Shown here piece by piece: positions 15,768-24,699 of a DNA stretch of 64,000 bases. The DNA is from Pseudomonas sp. RIT-562. GTDB lineage: Bacteria > Pseudomonadota > Gammaproteobacteria > Pseudomonadales > Pseudomonadaceae. The position numbers and the translations under genes were made by a program. Where the stretch lies: contig NZ_JAPJIV010000018.1 in NCBI RefSeq assembly GCF_026241895.1, forward strand, positions 80,716-144,715. Reading direction: 5' to 3'. The notes beneath the pieces were generated by a model that had not been told where the DNA came from, did not search any database, and saw only the letters and a list, made by a program, of their open reading frames with translations. The number at the start of each line of letters is the position of its first letter. Within the stretch, counting starts at the first letter, position 1.

Positions 15768-17399
15768 TTACTTTTTGGACACCACGATCGATGTGGTTTC
15801 CAGATCCCAGGTGGCGGCGGTTTTACCTTCATCGCGCAGCAGATACTTCAACACCCGACCCTGCGGGTTTTTCGGCAAGCTGCTGCGAAACTCGATGTAG
15901 CGCGGCAAGGCATAGTAGGGCACCGAGTCGGTGGCCCAATGGAACAGCTGCTCCGGGTCTAGCGTCACGCCTTCATGCAGTACGGCAGTCACCTTCACAT
16001 CATCCTCGCCTTTATCAGAAGGCACGGCATGCACCGCCACTTCGGCCAGTGCCGGGTGAGAAGCAAAGGCTGCTTCCATTTCAAAGCTGGAAATGTTCTC
16101 CCCCCTGCGACGCATGTAGTCCTTCTTGCGGTCGACAAAGTAGAAGAAGCCATCATCATCGAATTTGCCAACGTCGCCGGTGTGGAACCACATGTTGCGC
16201 ATCAGCTTCTGGGTATCCTCCGGACGACGCCAGTAGCCCTGGAACATGATGTCGGGACGGAGCGGGCGCACCACGATTTCGCCAGGGGAGTTGGGCGGTA
16301 CTTCCTGATCGAGGTCGTCGACGATCCTAACGTCAAAATCTGCAATACGTTTACCCGACGAGCCGGGCGCGGCGTATTCCCCGGCAGCCAGCGAAGTGAT
16401 AACGCAGGCTTCGGTCAGGCCATAGCCGTTGCCGCCTACCAGCTTGGTGCCGAAGCGCTCGCGCCAGATCTTTTTGGTTTCTTCGGTATAAGGGTTGCCA
16501 CGGGCGGTATGGATCTGCCCGACGCAGCGCAACATCGCTTCGTTATCTGGCGCCTGGGCGAGGAGGCCGCCCATGCCACCCAGGATCGAGGCAATGGTCG
16601 CGCCCGAGCGCTCCACTTCCGGCCAGAAATTCGAGACCGAGAACCGCGCAAGAATGGCGGCGCGCGCGCCCACCAGAATGCTGGCAATGATGGATACACA
16701 CAGCGCATTCATGTGAAACAGCGGCAGCGGCGTGATGGTGACGTCGTCGGCACTGGCCGGACCGGCACGTAGTTGCAGGCGCGCCAGATTGCACATGAAG
16801 TTGTAGCTGATCATGCAGCCCTTGGAAGGGCCCGTTGTACCCGAGGTGTAAATCAGGCAGGCGAGGTCTGAAGGTTGCGGTTTATTGACGAGTGGGGTGG
16901 CGTCATGGCCACGCCATTCATCCAGTGGCGCAATACGAATCGGGCAATCAGGAACTGCTTCGAGGGTGCCACGGTGAAGAATGTGGTGGACGTCCTGCAG
17001 TTGTGAGGCGAGCGGGGTGATGCGTGGCAGGTAGGCTGCTTCGCAAATTACCACCGAGGTGCCGGTATCGGCGATCTGATGGCGGAGGAACTCGCCCTTG
17101 AGCGCGGTGTTGATCGGCACACTCACGGCGCAGAGCTTGTTGATGGCCAGCCAGGTGGTGACGGCATCGATATTGTTATCCAGCATCGTCAGCACGGTTT
17201 CACCGGCCTTGACGCCCAGGGTGGCAAGTGCGTTGGCCATCTTGGTGGAAAGTGAGTCAACCTGAGCATATGTGTATAACTCACCGCTGAAATCCAGCAA
17301 TATTTTGTCTGGATGCCTTGCTACCGCGCGATCTAACGCGTCAATGACAGTGTCTCGTTCTCCCACTGCCCAGGTGTCTGGATTTCCACTGCTACCCAT
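15768..17399 (-). CDS. ditJ: Acyl-CoA ligase (AMP-forming), diterpenoid/organic acid
   Basis: 543 residues of the ANL superfamily. The phosphate loop YTSGTTGPSKG is near residue 195, GYGLTEA near 328, HTGDVG near 415 and the catalytic C-terminal Lys region PKNPQGRVLKY near 515. It activates a carboxylic acid to its CoA thioester through an acyl-AMP; DitJ is thought to do this in resin-acid catabolism, and the block contains a full set of CoA-dependent genes to use the product. AAAGGAG precedes the ATG. It is divergent from the TetR gene ditK, with a 183-bp shared promoter region. Confidence 0.85.
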   Translation of the reverse strand: MGSSGNPDTWAVGERDTVIDALDRAVARHPDKILLDFSGELYTYAQVDSLSTKMANALATLGVKAGETVLTMLDNNIDAVTTWLAINKLCAVSVPINTALKGEFLRHQIADTGTSVVICEAAYLPRITPLASQLQDVHHILHRGTLEAVPDCPIRIAPLDEWRGHDATPLVNKPQPSDLACLIYTSGTTGPSKGCMISYNFMCNLARLQLRAGPASADDVTITPLPLFHMNALCVSIIASILVGARAAILARFSVSNFWPEVERSGATIASILGGMGGLLAQAPDNEAMLRCVGQIHTARGNPYTEETKKIWRERFGTKLVGGNGYGLTEACVITSLAAGEYAAPGSSGKRIADFDVRIVDDLDQEVPPNSPGEIVVRPLRPDIMFQGYWRRPEDTQKLMRNMWFHTGDVGKFDDDGFFYFVDRKKDYMRRRGENISSFEMEAAFASHPALAEVAVHAVPSDKGEDDVKVTAVLHEGVTLDPEQLFHWATDSVPYYALPRYIEFRSSLPKNPQGRVLKYLLRDEGKTAATWDLETTSIVVSKK

Positions 17400-17526
17400 C
17401 AGTTTTCTCCTTTAGGCATCCGTAAGCGGTCGGGTTGCCTGATTTTATTTTGAAGAGAGAATCTGATTCTAAATACAAACGTCTTAAATGTCTTTAGCAA
17501 TAAGTTGAACATATAGTGTTATTTAT

Positions 17527-17541
17527 GCACAGATCCTGTGC
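17527..17541. promoter_or_regulatory. Palindrome in the ditJ-ditK divergent promoter
   Basis: GCACAG-ATC-CTGTGC, a perfect 6-bp inverted repeat 41 bp before ditK. Size and place suit a TetR autoregulatory operator. A TGAACA half-site also occurs at 17506, without an exact partner at N13. Confidence 0.45.
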
Positions 17542-17582
17542 TAACGTTGCACAATCTTTACTCTTCATGAGCCTGTCACGCC

Positions 17583-18314
17583 ATGCCAAAAGCCGCACCC
17601 AAGAAAGCAGAGGCGCCAGCGCCGGCTAGCAAACCCAAAAAAAATGCGCCACCTGAAGCAGGGGCGAGCCCGGCTAAACCCGTCGAGCGACGTGCTGCTG
17701 CCAACTCAGTGGCAGGAACCAAAGTCAAGCCGAATCGCCGTTCGGAAGAAACCATTGCCAACATCCTTAAAGCCACTGAGGAAGTCGTGCTGATGTCTGG
17801 CGCGGATCGTATTTCGATCCTGGATGTGTGCCAGGTAGCGGGCGTTTCCCGTGGCACCTTTTATCGCTATTTCGCTTCGCAAGAGGACTTGCTGGACACC
17901 TTTTCACGCCACAAGCGCGAAAGCTTTCACAGCTCGCTGTCCCAGGAACTCGGTCACATCAGTGATCCTGAAGCGCGCTTGAATGCGCTGTTTACCTATC
18001 TCGACAACTACCTGGAGCAAAGTCGGGCTCGGCGTCTTCTGGTGGTTGCACCCGACTACGCGCTGGGCTTCTTCCGACGGATTTTCCACGATTCGATCGT
18101 GCGCTTTCAGGATGGCCTGGGCATCGTTTTCGACGACTGGGACGAACGCCTCGGGGTGCGTCTTGACCGTGAGCTGATCTGCGAAATGATCATTCGTTAC
18201 GTGTTGAGCGAAATCCTCGTGCCAGAAGCCGCGGGGCGTCGATTGTTCCCGGTCCGGGTGAAAAAACTCCTGGGCGCGCTGATCATGGGTTCTACCTCGC
18301 GCACCCGCCGCTGA
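17583..18314 (+). CDS. ditK: TetR-family regulator with basic Ala/Pro/Lys-rich N-terminal tail
   Basis: 243 residues. The TetR helix-turn-helix lies at about residues 60-105 (ISILDVCQVAGVSRGTFYRYF), followed by a helical ligand domain. The first 50 residues are an unusual low-complexity tail rich in Lys, Ala and Pro (AAPKKAEAPAPASKPKK), resembling the AlgP/histone-H1-like tails of Pseudomonas. Such a tail is not part of ordinary TetR proteins and may add non-specific DNA binding. The protein is divergent from the CoA ligase gene and is a candidate regulator, perhaps CoA-thioester responsive, of the catabolic operons. Confidence 0.82.
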   Translation: MPKAAPKKAEAPAPASKPKKNAPPEAGASPAKPVERRAAANSVAGTKVKPNRRSEETIANILKATEEVVLMSGADRISILDVCQVAGVSRGTFYRYFASQEDLLDTFSRHKRESFHSSLSQELGHISDPEARLNALFTYLDNYLEQSRARRLLVVAPDYALGFFRRIFHDSIVRFQDGLGIVFDDWDERLGVRLDRELICEMIIRYVLSEILVPEAAGRRLFPVRVKKLLGALIMGSTSRTRR

Positions 18315-18342
18315 CCTTAAAGAACTACCCATCGCGCAAACA

Positions 18343-18367
18343 AAAGCCCCCGTTTATCGGGGGCTTT
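18343..18367 (+). terminator. Rho-independent terminator after ditK
   Basis: AAAGCCCCCG-TTTAT-CGGGGGCTTT, 10-bp perfect stem, 28 bp downstream of ditK. The first A tract and closing T run give a classic shape. Confidence 0.85.
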
Positions 18368-18502
18368 GCGTTTCCGTACGCTAATTTTTCCCCTCCTGCA
18401 TTCCACTCTTTTTCGAGGCTGACTCGAAGTTTTGGACCCCTCTAAGCATTTTTCGACGCGAGTTGAGGGCTCTGGGTCAGGCCTCTCCGCGCGCAAATAA
18501 AA

Positions 18503-18537
18503 TAAATTGAACAGTATTTTGATTTCTGCTCAATTTA
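18503..18537 (+). promoter_or_regulatory. Extended inverted repeat, shared dit element copy 5 (ditL operon)
   Basis: Twelve-base arms TAAATTGAACAG and CTGCTCAATTTA, one mismatch, around 11 nt. It contains TGAACA-N13-TGCTCA at 18508-18532. It lies 123 bp before ditL, in a 346-bp gap (18315-18660) that otherwise holds only the ditK terminator. The strongest single operator candidate in the block. Confidence 0.65.
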
Positions 18538-18660
18538 ATCTTAAGCTCTGGTCTTGGCAGTGAGCCGTCGGCTTCCCCTTTTCGCGGCAATTTGATCCAG
18601 GCCACGTGAAGGCACCGCACAAATAACCAACAAAAAGTGCCAACTTCGAGGTACCTAGAC

Positions 18661-19725
18661 ATGCTTATCGATCTTCACGCCCACGCACCGCACCCTGGCT
18701 ATTACAACCAGCACCCTCACTGGGGGCCGTTCTTTGAGCAGCACGCCGATGGCGATATCAAGCTGCGTGTCGGTGACTGGATTCTCGGTCTTGGGTCGCC
18801 AGAGCGTAAGGCTGCCGTGCGCTCCGGCAAGGGGCCCAAGCTTGAAGAGTATTTTGCGCGCTGGGCTGATCCGAAAGTGCGCTTGGCTGGCATGGATGCG
18901 GCGGGACAAAACCTGCAGGTCGTGTCCGTACCGTCCCACTGCTACATGTACTGGACCGAAGCCGAATTCGCCGTGCCTTTCGCCCGTACCGTCAACGAGA
19001 CATTGGCTGAATACTGCTCCGCAGCTCCTGATCGCTTGATGTTCTGGGCTCACGTGCCTTTGAATGCGCCAGAAGCGGCGGCGGCTGAATTGCGCTACGC
19101 CTGCACCGTACTGGGCGCTAAAGGTCTGGTCGCTGGCGGCGCCAACTTCGGCGGCCTGGAGTTCGATTCGCCGGAACTCGACGTGGTGTGGAAAACCCTC
19201 TGTGATCTGGATCTGCCGATGTTTATTCACGGCTACAACCAGTCGGTCACCTGGGGCAAGAACGCCAACGACGACCGTTACGAAACCACCGCCATCGTTG
19301 GCATGCAGTACGACGAAAGCCGTTGTTTCTGGAACCTGATTTGCGGCGGCGTACTGGATCGCTTCCCTGACCTTAAGGTGTACATCACCCATGGCGGCGG
19401 CTATGTCCCGTACCAGCTCGGTCGTCTGGCCAAGACCAACGAGAACCTCGACGTCAAATACAACAAAAAGCCGCTGCTCGAGTACATGAAAAACTTCTAC
19501 TTCGACGTTGAGCTGCATGAAGTACCGATGCGCCAGGCGTTGGTCGATATCATCGGTGCAGACCATGTGCTGTACGGCAGCAACTTCGGCGGTAGCGATG
19601 CCGTGCGTCACGACCTGACCCATGGCCTGAAGTTGTCCGACGCCGACTTGCGCAAGATTCGCTATGAAAACGCATGCCGCTTGCTGCACATCGATCCTGC
19701 CAAGTTGGGCAAGGTAGGTGCCTGA
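18661..19725 (+). CDS. ditL: Amidohydrolase 2 (ACMSD-type) metal-dependent hydrolase/decarboxylase
   Basis: 354 residues, TIM-barrel amidohydrolase of the ACMSD group. Metal ligands visible: HxH in DLHAHAPH (residues 5-7), His in MFIHGYN (about 187) and His in YITHGGG (about 242). The final acidic ligand, usually Asp in GSDxP, reads GSNFGG (Asn, about 306), although an Asp follows four residues on. Family members decarboxylate or hydrolyse ring-cleavage acids. ATG 18661 follows GAGG. First gene of the ditLMNOP operon; its stop overlaps the next start by one base. Confidence 0.78.
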   Translation: MLIDLHAHAPHPGYYNQHPHWGPFFEQHADGDIKLRVGDWILGLGSPERKAAVRSGKGPKLEEYFARWADPKVRLAGMDAAGQNLQVVSVPSHCYMYWTEAEFAVPFARTVNETLAEYCSAAPDRLMFWAHVPLNAPEAAAAELRYACTVLGAKGLVAGGANFGGLEFDSPELDVVWKTLCDLDLPMFIHGYNQSVTWGKNANDDRYETTAIVGMQYDESRCFWNLICGGVLDRFPDLKVYITHGGGYVPYQLGRLAKTNENLDVKYNKKPLLEYMKNFYFDVELHEVPMRQALVDIIGADHVLYGSNFGGSDAVRHDLTHGLKLSDADLRKIRYENACRLLHIDPAKLGKVGA

Positions 19726-20576
19726 TGAAGCTGGCACGATGTGAGTATTTTGCTACCGGCGTTTTTTGGGCTGTCGTGGATGAGGCCCAGGACCAGGTGA
19801 CGCCAATTTCCGGCAATTTCAAAGATTGGGCGCCCGGCGTGACTGCCGGACGCGGCATCAGTTCGTTGCGATTCGCCGGGCCAGCGCTCCCCCTTTCCAA
19901 AGTGCGCCTGTTGCCGCCGATAGAACCCGTCAACCGGGTGGTCGTGGCTGGCGCTAATTACGCCAAGCATCTGGTGGAGTTTGGATTGAGTGCGCCGTCC
20001 CAGCCAGTCGCCTTTCTCAAGGCTTATGGCGCGCTGATTGGCGCCAATGACCCGATCCGCTTTCCACCGTTGACTGAGGAGCTCGATCACGAAGTTGAAT
20101 TGGTGGCGGTCATCGGTACTGACGAGATTGACCTGGAAAACCCGCTTGCCTGCGTGCTCGGTTACACCGTCGGCAATGACGTCAGCGCGCGCGATCTGCA
20201 GCGTAGTGGGCCGGCGGGCATCGGCATGGATCTGTTCGCGGCCAAAAGCCAGGATCGGACTACTGGACTTGGTCCCTGGATCGTCACGAAGGATGAATTT
20301 GCGCAAGGGTCACCAACGCTGCGCCTGACCTTGAAAGTAAATGGTGAGACGCGCCAGGACGGCTCCACCGGCGAAATGACCTGGGGTGTTGATCATCTGA
20401 TCCGCTTTGTCCAGCAGCGCTCGAGTTTTGCCTGTGGCGATGTGTTGTTCACGGGATCGCCGGCGGGAGTGGGGATGGGCACCGGTCTGTTCCTCAAGGA
20501 AGGCGATGTGGTCGAAGCCAGCGTCGAAGGCATTGGCACGTTGCGCAATGTGGTCAGTAAAAAGAACCGCGCCTAA
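19725..20576 (+). CDS. ditM: Fumarylacetoacetate hydrolase-family protein
   Basis: 283 residues. Glu-x-Glu in LDHEVELVAVIG (near 122-124) and Asp in GNDVSARD (near 154) form the metal site; PAGVGMG closes the core. Closest in layout to DitD. It overlaps ditL by one base, so it is likely co-translated with it and acts on the same intermediate series. The role in the pathway is unassigned; hydratase, hydrolase and tautomerase activities all occur in this fold. Confidence 0.78.
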   Translation: MKLARCEYFATGVFWAVVDEAQDQVTPISGNFKDWAPGVTAGRGISSLRFAGPALPLSKVRLLPPIEPVNRVVVAGANYAKHLVEFGLSAPSQPVAFLKAYGALIGANDPIRFPPLTEELDHEVELVAVIGTDEIDLENPLACVLGYTVGNDVSARDLQRSGPAGIGMDLFAAKSQDRTTGLGPWIVTKDEFAQGSPTLRLTLKVNGETRQDGSTGEMTWGVDHLIRFVQQRSSFACGDVLFTGSPAGVGMGTGLFLKEGDVVEASVEGIGTLRNVVSKKNRA

Positions 20577-20589
20577 TCGAGAGCCAAAC

Positions 20590-21492
20590 ATGAACGCCAA
20601 TAAAGAAAAAGTAGTCGTCGTCGGTGCGGGTCTGATGGGCACCGGTATTGCGCATGCGTTCGCCAGCTCCGGTTTCAGTACCTTGTTGGTCGATACCAAT
20701 GCCGCCTCCCTGACAAACGCCAGGGCGAGCATCGAAAAAATCCTCGCCGATGGCGTGCGCCTGGGCAAAGTCAGCGAAGAAAAAGCCCGGCAATCGTTGG
20801 CCAATCTACTGACCTGCAGCGACTTGACTGAAGCGGCGAGTGGCGCCAATTGGCTGGTTGAAACAGTCTCAGAGCAGTTGGCAGTGAAGAAGGCGGTGCT
20901 CGCGCAAGCGGCGCCACTGCTGGCACCGGACGCGATTATAGCGACCAATACGTCGGCCCTGAGCGTGACCGAAATTGCGGCGTCAGTGGAGTGTGCAGAT
21001 CGCGTGATCGGCATGCACTTCTTCAATCCGGTGCACAAAATGAAACTGGTGGAGCTCGTGCGGGGGCTGGCTACCAGTGATGAGGTCGTGGCGCGCACGC
21101 GTACCTTGTGCGAGCAGATTGGCAAAACCTCGATCATCGTCAATGAGTCACCAGGATTGACCACCAGTCGCATGTCTGCGCTGTTGGGCAACGAGGCAAT
21201 GTGGATGCTGCAGGAAGGCACCGCGACCGCTGAAGACATCGACACGGCTCTGCGCCTGGGCTTTAACCATCCGATGGGCCCATTGGAGCTGGGTGACCTG
21301 ACTGGTTGGGATACGCGGCTGTCTGTTCTGCGTTATCTGCATCAGACCCTGGGTGAGAAATTCAGGCCGTGCCCGCTGATCATCAAAATGGTCGCTGCCG
21401 GGCGACTGGGGCGAAAGTCAGGGCAGGGGGTTTACCGCTACGAAGACGGTAAACAAGTACCAGGTTCAGGGCTCAAGGCGAGTGCGTTATGA
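20590..21492 (+). CDS. ditN: 3-hydroxyacyl-CoA dehydrogenase
   Basis: 300 residues. NAD motif GAGLMGTGIA (11-20) and catalytic His in MHFFNPVHKM (about 142) followed by Glu in KLVEL. The catalytic Asn usually found in PGFxxNR reads PGLTTSR here, a Ser variant seen in part of the family. It oxidises 3-hydroxyacyl-CoAs in a beta-oxidation-type cycle. The stop overlaps the thiolase start by 4 nt. Position and family agree with DitN. Confidence 0.85.
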   Translation: MNANKEKVVVVGAGLMGTGIAHAFASSGFSTLLVDTNAASLTNARASIEKILADGVRLGKVSEEKARQSLANLLTCSDLTEAASGANWLVETVSEQLAVKKAVLAQAAPLLAPDAIIATNTSALSVTEIAASVECADRVIGMHFFNPVHKMKLVELVRGLATSDEVVARTRTLCEQIGKTSIIVNESPGLTTSRMSALLGNEAMWMLQEGTATAEDIDTALRLGFNHPMGPLELGDLTGWDTRLSVLRYLHQTLGEKFRPCPLIIKMVAAGRLGRKSGQGVYRYEDGKQVPGSGLKASAL

Positions 21493-22664
21493 AAGACATC
21501 GTCATAGTTGATGCGGTACGCACGCCAATCGGCAAGTTCCGCGGCAGCCTGGCCGGCGTGCGCGCCGATCACCTCGGGTCGCTGGTGCTCAGCCGGTTGC
21601 TGGAACGGGTCGATGTGTCGCCGACGTTGGTCGACGATGTGATATTTGGCAATGTCACGCAAATTGGCGAGCAGTCCGCCAACATCGCCCGTACAGCCTT
21701 GCTCGGTGCCGGTTGGCCGGTCACCGTGCCGGGCCTGACCATCGACCGTAAATGTGGGTCGGGCGAAGTGGCCGTGCATTTGGCCGTTGGCGCCATCGCG
21801 GCTGGATCCGCTGATATCGTGGTGGCAGGTGGTGCGGAAAACATGAGCCGCGTGCCCATGGGCAGTAACCGTGAAATTCACGGCGAAGCGTTTGGCTGGA
21901 TGGCAGTGCAACGCTATGAACTGACCAGTCAGGGCGAGGCTGCTGAACGTATCGCCGACAAATGGGCGCTCAGTCGCGATGCGCTGGATGATTTCGCTTT
22001 TGCCAGCCATCAGCGTGCTGCCGCGGCGTCCGATGCTGGTTATTTCGATAATGAAATAGTGCCGGTTGCGGTCGAGGAGCTACGAGAGCAAGTGCTGACG
22101 GAGCCAGTTGCTGTGTTGCGCGAGGACGAAACCATTCGCCGTGATACATCGCGGGAAAAACTGTCGACGCTAAAAACCAGTTTTCGTCCGGACACCGGTC
22201 GAATCACCGCTGGCAACTCGTCACAGATCTCCGACGGAGCAGCGGCATTGCTGTTGATGAGTGCCGAAACCGCGAAAAAACTCGGGCTCAGGGCTCGAGC
22301 GCGGATTGTGGCGTTCACAACCGTCGGGTCCGATCCGACGTTAATGCTCACCGGGCCGATTGCTGCCACCCAAAAGGTGTTGAGCCAGGCCGGGCTGAAC
22401 ATCAACGACATCGACTTGTTCGAGGTCAATGAAGCGTTTGCCTCGGTGCCGCTAGCCTGGATGCAGGAGACCGGTGTGTCGCACGACAAGTTGAACGTCA
22501 ACGGTGGCGCTATTGCCCTCGGTCATCCATTGGGCGCCAGTGGTGCACGCTTGATGACCACCTTGTTGAACGAGCTTGAGCGCCGCGGCGGGCGTTTTGG
22601 CCTGCAAGCCATTTGCTGCGCCGGCGGCATGGGCACGGCGACCATTATCGAACGGCTCGATTGA
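21489..22664 (+). CDS. ditO: Acetyl-CoA acyltransferase (thiolase)
   Basis: 391 residues with all thiolase residues: nucleophilic Cys in DRKCGSG (about 90), NEAF (about 317), GHPLGASGAR (about 347) and Cys in CCAGGMG (about 377). It cleaves 3-ketoacyl-CoAs, directly after the HACDH gene, in contrast to the Cys-less DitF. Together ditN and ditO form a standard pair for the last two beta-oxidation steps. Confidence 0.9.
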   Translation: MKDIVIVDAVRTPIGKFRGSLAGVRADHLGSLVLSRLLERVDVSPTLVDDVIFGNVTQIGEQSANIARTALLGAGWPVTVPGLTIDRKCGSGEVAVHLAVGAIAAGSADIVVAGGAENMSRVPMGSNREIHGEAFGWMAVQRYELTSQGEAAERIADKWALSRDALDDFAFASHQRAAAASDAGYFDNEIVPVAVEELREQVLTEPVAVLREDETIRRDTSREKLSTLKTSFRPDTGRITAGNSSQISDGAAALLLMSAETAKKLGLRARARIVAFTTVGSDPTLMLTGPIAATQKVLSQAGLNINDIDLFEVNEAFASVPLAWMQETGVSHDKLNVNGGAIALGHPLGASGARLMTTLLNELERRGGRFGLQAICCAGGMGTATIIERLD

Positions 22665-22665
22665 G

Positions 22666-23169
22666 ATGGCGCGCCTACCGCTGATCCCACTGGATGCCAT
22701 GCCGGCTGCGTTGCAAGACGCGGTGGAGCGGGGCCGGCGCAGTCGCATGCTCAGTTCAACGACGCCGGTGCAGGTCTGGGCTCACCGACCCAAGGTAGCC
22801 CTGGCCTGGCTGGGTTTGATGGAGAGCCTGCACAGCGACAGCCTGCTCGATGAGCGTTTACGCGAGTTGGTGCGGCTGAAAATCGCCAGCATCACCACTT
22901 GCCAGGCCTGCCAACTGGCGCGCAAGTCCGACTCAGTTACTGAAGAGGATATTGCGTGCATGGCGACGGACAGCGAGTCCTTCACGCCAGCCGAACGTGC
23001 CGCGTTGCGTTATGCCGAGTTGTTTGCCAGCGATTACCTGGAGATCGACGACACGCATTTCTTGCGACTCGGGGAGTTTTTCTCTGACGCCCAGGTGGCA
23101 GAGCTGGGGCTGTACTGCGCCCTGATGTTGGCGGGTGGCCGCATGACACTGGTGCAGCAGGCCTATTGA
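22666..23169 (+). CDS. ditP: Carboxymuconolactone decarboxylase/AhpD-like protein
   Basis: 167 residues, all-alpha AhpD-like fold. A CxxC pair is at TTCQACQLA (about residues 70-73); the His that follows in peroxidase-type AhpD is not at the usual place (Arg instead). It starts one base after the ditO stop. Members act as decarboxylases/lactonases or thiol peroxidases, so the function stays open. The dit symbol is by order only. Confidence 0.7.
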   Translation: MARLPLIPLDAMPAALQDAVERGRRSRMLSSTTPVQVWAHRPKVALAWLGLMESLHSDSLLDERLRELVRLKIASITTCQACQLARKSDSVTEEDIACMATDSESFTPAERAALRYAELFASDYLEIDDTHFLRLGEFFSDAQVAELGLYCALMLAGGRMTLVQQAY

Positions 23170-23191
23170 CACGTCTCGCAGCACAAATAGT

Positions 23192-23216
23192 TGATCGAAT
23201 TATTAATAAGTGTCCA
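23192..23216 (+). promoter_or_regulatory. Weak copy of the shared dit element (ditQ)
   Basis: TGATCG-N13-TGTCCA, 92 bp before ditQ, with ATAAGTGTC in common with copies 1 to 3 on the right half. The left half is degenerate. Confidence 0.35.
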
Positions 23217-23308
23217 ATACCGATCTAGTCAGGCCTATTATCAGCCAGAAGGTATGGCCTTAAGCAGCTACCTGACAAAAAATAATGACAAAAATAGCGG
23301 AGACGATC

Positions 23309-24586
23309 ATGTCCACACCGGTGCAGAACGATCTGACGAAGGCTTTCACCGACGTAGCCAGTAATTATCGCGGTACCAGCGATATCGACCTGCACGCGAC
23401 TTACCGCGATATGCGCGCCAATTCGCCCGTGCTGCAAGGCAACTTCATGGCAAGTCTGGGCGTGCCGTCGATTGCCGGCCTGGATGCCAGCCGGCCAACC
23501 TTCACACTGTTCAAATACGACGATGTCATGGCGGTCATGCGTGACGCCGGCACCTTTACCAGCGGTTTTATCGCCGAGGGGCTGGGTGCGTTTTTCGATG
23601 GCTTGATCCTCACTGCAATGGACGGGGATGCTCACAAGAACATCCGTAATCTGCTGCAACCGGTATTCATGCCCGAGACGGTGAATCGCTGGAAAGAAAC
23701 TAAGATCGATCGGGTGATTCGCGAGGAGTATCTCAAGCCGATGGTCCCGGCCAAGGGTGCCGATCTGATGGACTTTGCCCTGTATTTTCCGATCCGGGTG
23801 ATTTACGCGTTGATCGGCTTTCCCGAGGATCGTCCCGAGCAGATCGAGCAGTACGCGGCCTGGGCGCTGGCCATCCTGGCGGGCCCGCAAGTCGATCCGG
23901 AAAAAGCCGCCGCGGCCCGCGGCGCGGCCATGCAGGCCGCTCAGGCTCTGTACGATGTGGTGAAAGTGGTGGTGTCCGAGCGTCGCGCCGAGGGCGCATC
24001 GGGCGATGACCTGATCAGCCGGCTGATCAACGCGGAGTATCAAGGACGGTCGCTGGACGATCATGAAATCGCCACCTTTGTACGCTCACTGCTCCCGGCT
24101 GCCAGCGAAACCACGACTCGCACCTTCGGTACCTTGATGTCGTTGCTGCTGCAAAATCCGGAGGTGCTGGAGCGGGTGCGTAATGACCGTAGCCTTGTAA
24201 ACAAGGCCATCGACGAGGCGGTGCGCTTCGAGCCTGTGGCCACCTTCAAGGTGCGTCAGGCCGCCAAGGACCTGGAGATCCGCGGTGTAGCCATCCCCAA
24301 AGGGGCAATGGTGCAATGCATCGTGACCTCGGCCAATCGCGACGAAGATGCATTCGAAAACGCCGATAAATTCGACATCGACCGCAAGCCCAAACCTTCG
24401 TTTGGCTTCGGCTTTGGCCCACACATGTGTATCGGTCAATTCGTGGCCAAAACCGAGATCAACTGCGCACTGAATGCGATCCTCGACCTGATGCCCAACA
24501 TCCGTCTCGACCCTGACAAACCCGGGCCGCAGATCGTCGGCGCACAGCTGCGCGGTCCGCACTATTTGCACGTGCTGTGGGACTGA
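23309..24586 (+). CDS. ditQ: Cytochrome P450, CYP226-like diterpenoid hydroxylase
   Basis: 425 residues. The I-helix reads LLPAASETTTRTF (about 245-257) in place of AGxDT, ExxR is EAVR (about 294) and the haem loop is FGFGPHMCIG (about 366-375) with the thiolate Cys. Soluble class I bacterial P450. DitQ and DitU of resin-acid degraders belong to CYP226 and oxidise abietanes around C7; this gene holds the DitQ place. Redox partners are probably the [2Fe-2S] ferredoxin and reductase at the left edge. ATG 23309 follows GCGGAGA. Confidence 0.88.
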   Translation: MSTPVQNDLTKAFTDVASNYRGTSDIDLHATYRDMRANSPVLQGNFMASLGVPSIAGLDASRPTFTLFKYDDVMAVMRDAGTFTSGFIAEGLGAFFDGLILTAMDGDAHKNIRNLLQPVFMPETVNRWKETKIDRVIREEYLKPMVPAKGADLMDFALYFPIRVIYALIGFPEDRPEQIEQYAAWALAILAGPQVDPEKAAAARGAAMQAAQALYDVVKVVVSERRAEGASGDDLISRLINAEYQGRSLDDHEIATFVRSLLPAASETTTRTFGTLMSLLLQNPEVLERVRNDRSLVNKAIDEAVRFEPVATFKVRQAAKDLEIRGVAIPKGAMVQCIVTSANRDEDAFENADKFDIDRKPKPSFGFGFGPHMCIGQFVAKTEINCALNAILDLMPNIRLDPDKPGPQIVGAQLRGPHYLHVLWD

Positions 24587-24610
24587 TGGAGATGCGCACT
24601 CGATTTAATA

Positions 24611-24635
24611 TGAACAGATTCAAAAAATGTGTTTA
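24611..24635 (+). promoter_or_regulatory. Shared dit promoter element, copy 6 (amidohydrolase operon)
   Basis: TGAACA-N13-TGTTTA, 64 bp before the 24700 start. No terminator is seen after ditQ, so read-through from ditQ is also possible. Confidence 0.5.
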
Positions 24636-24699
24636 ATTAAATAGAGATGTGCACTATGATTCAGGCACAACAACAAGCCCGAATGCGAAGGGGAAAACA

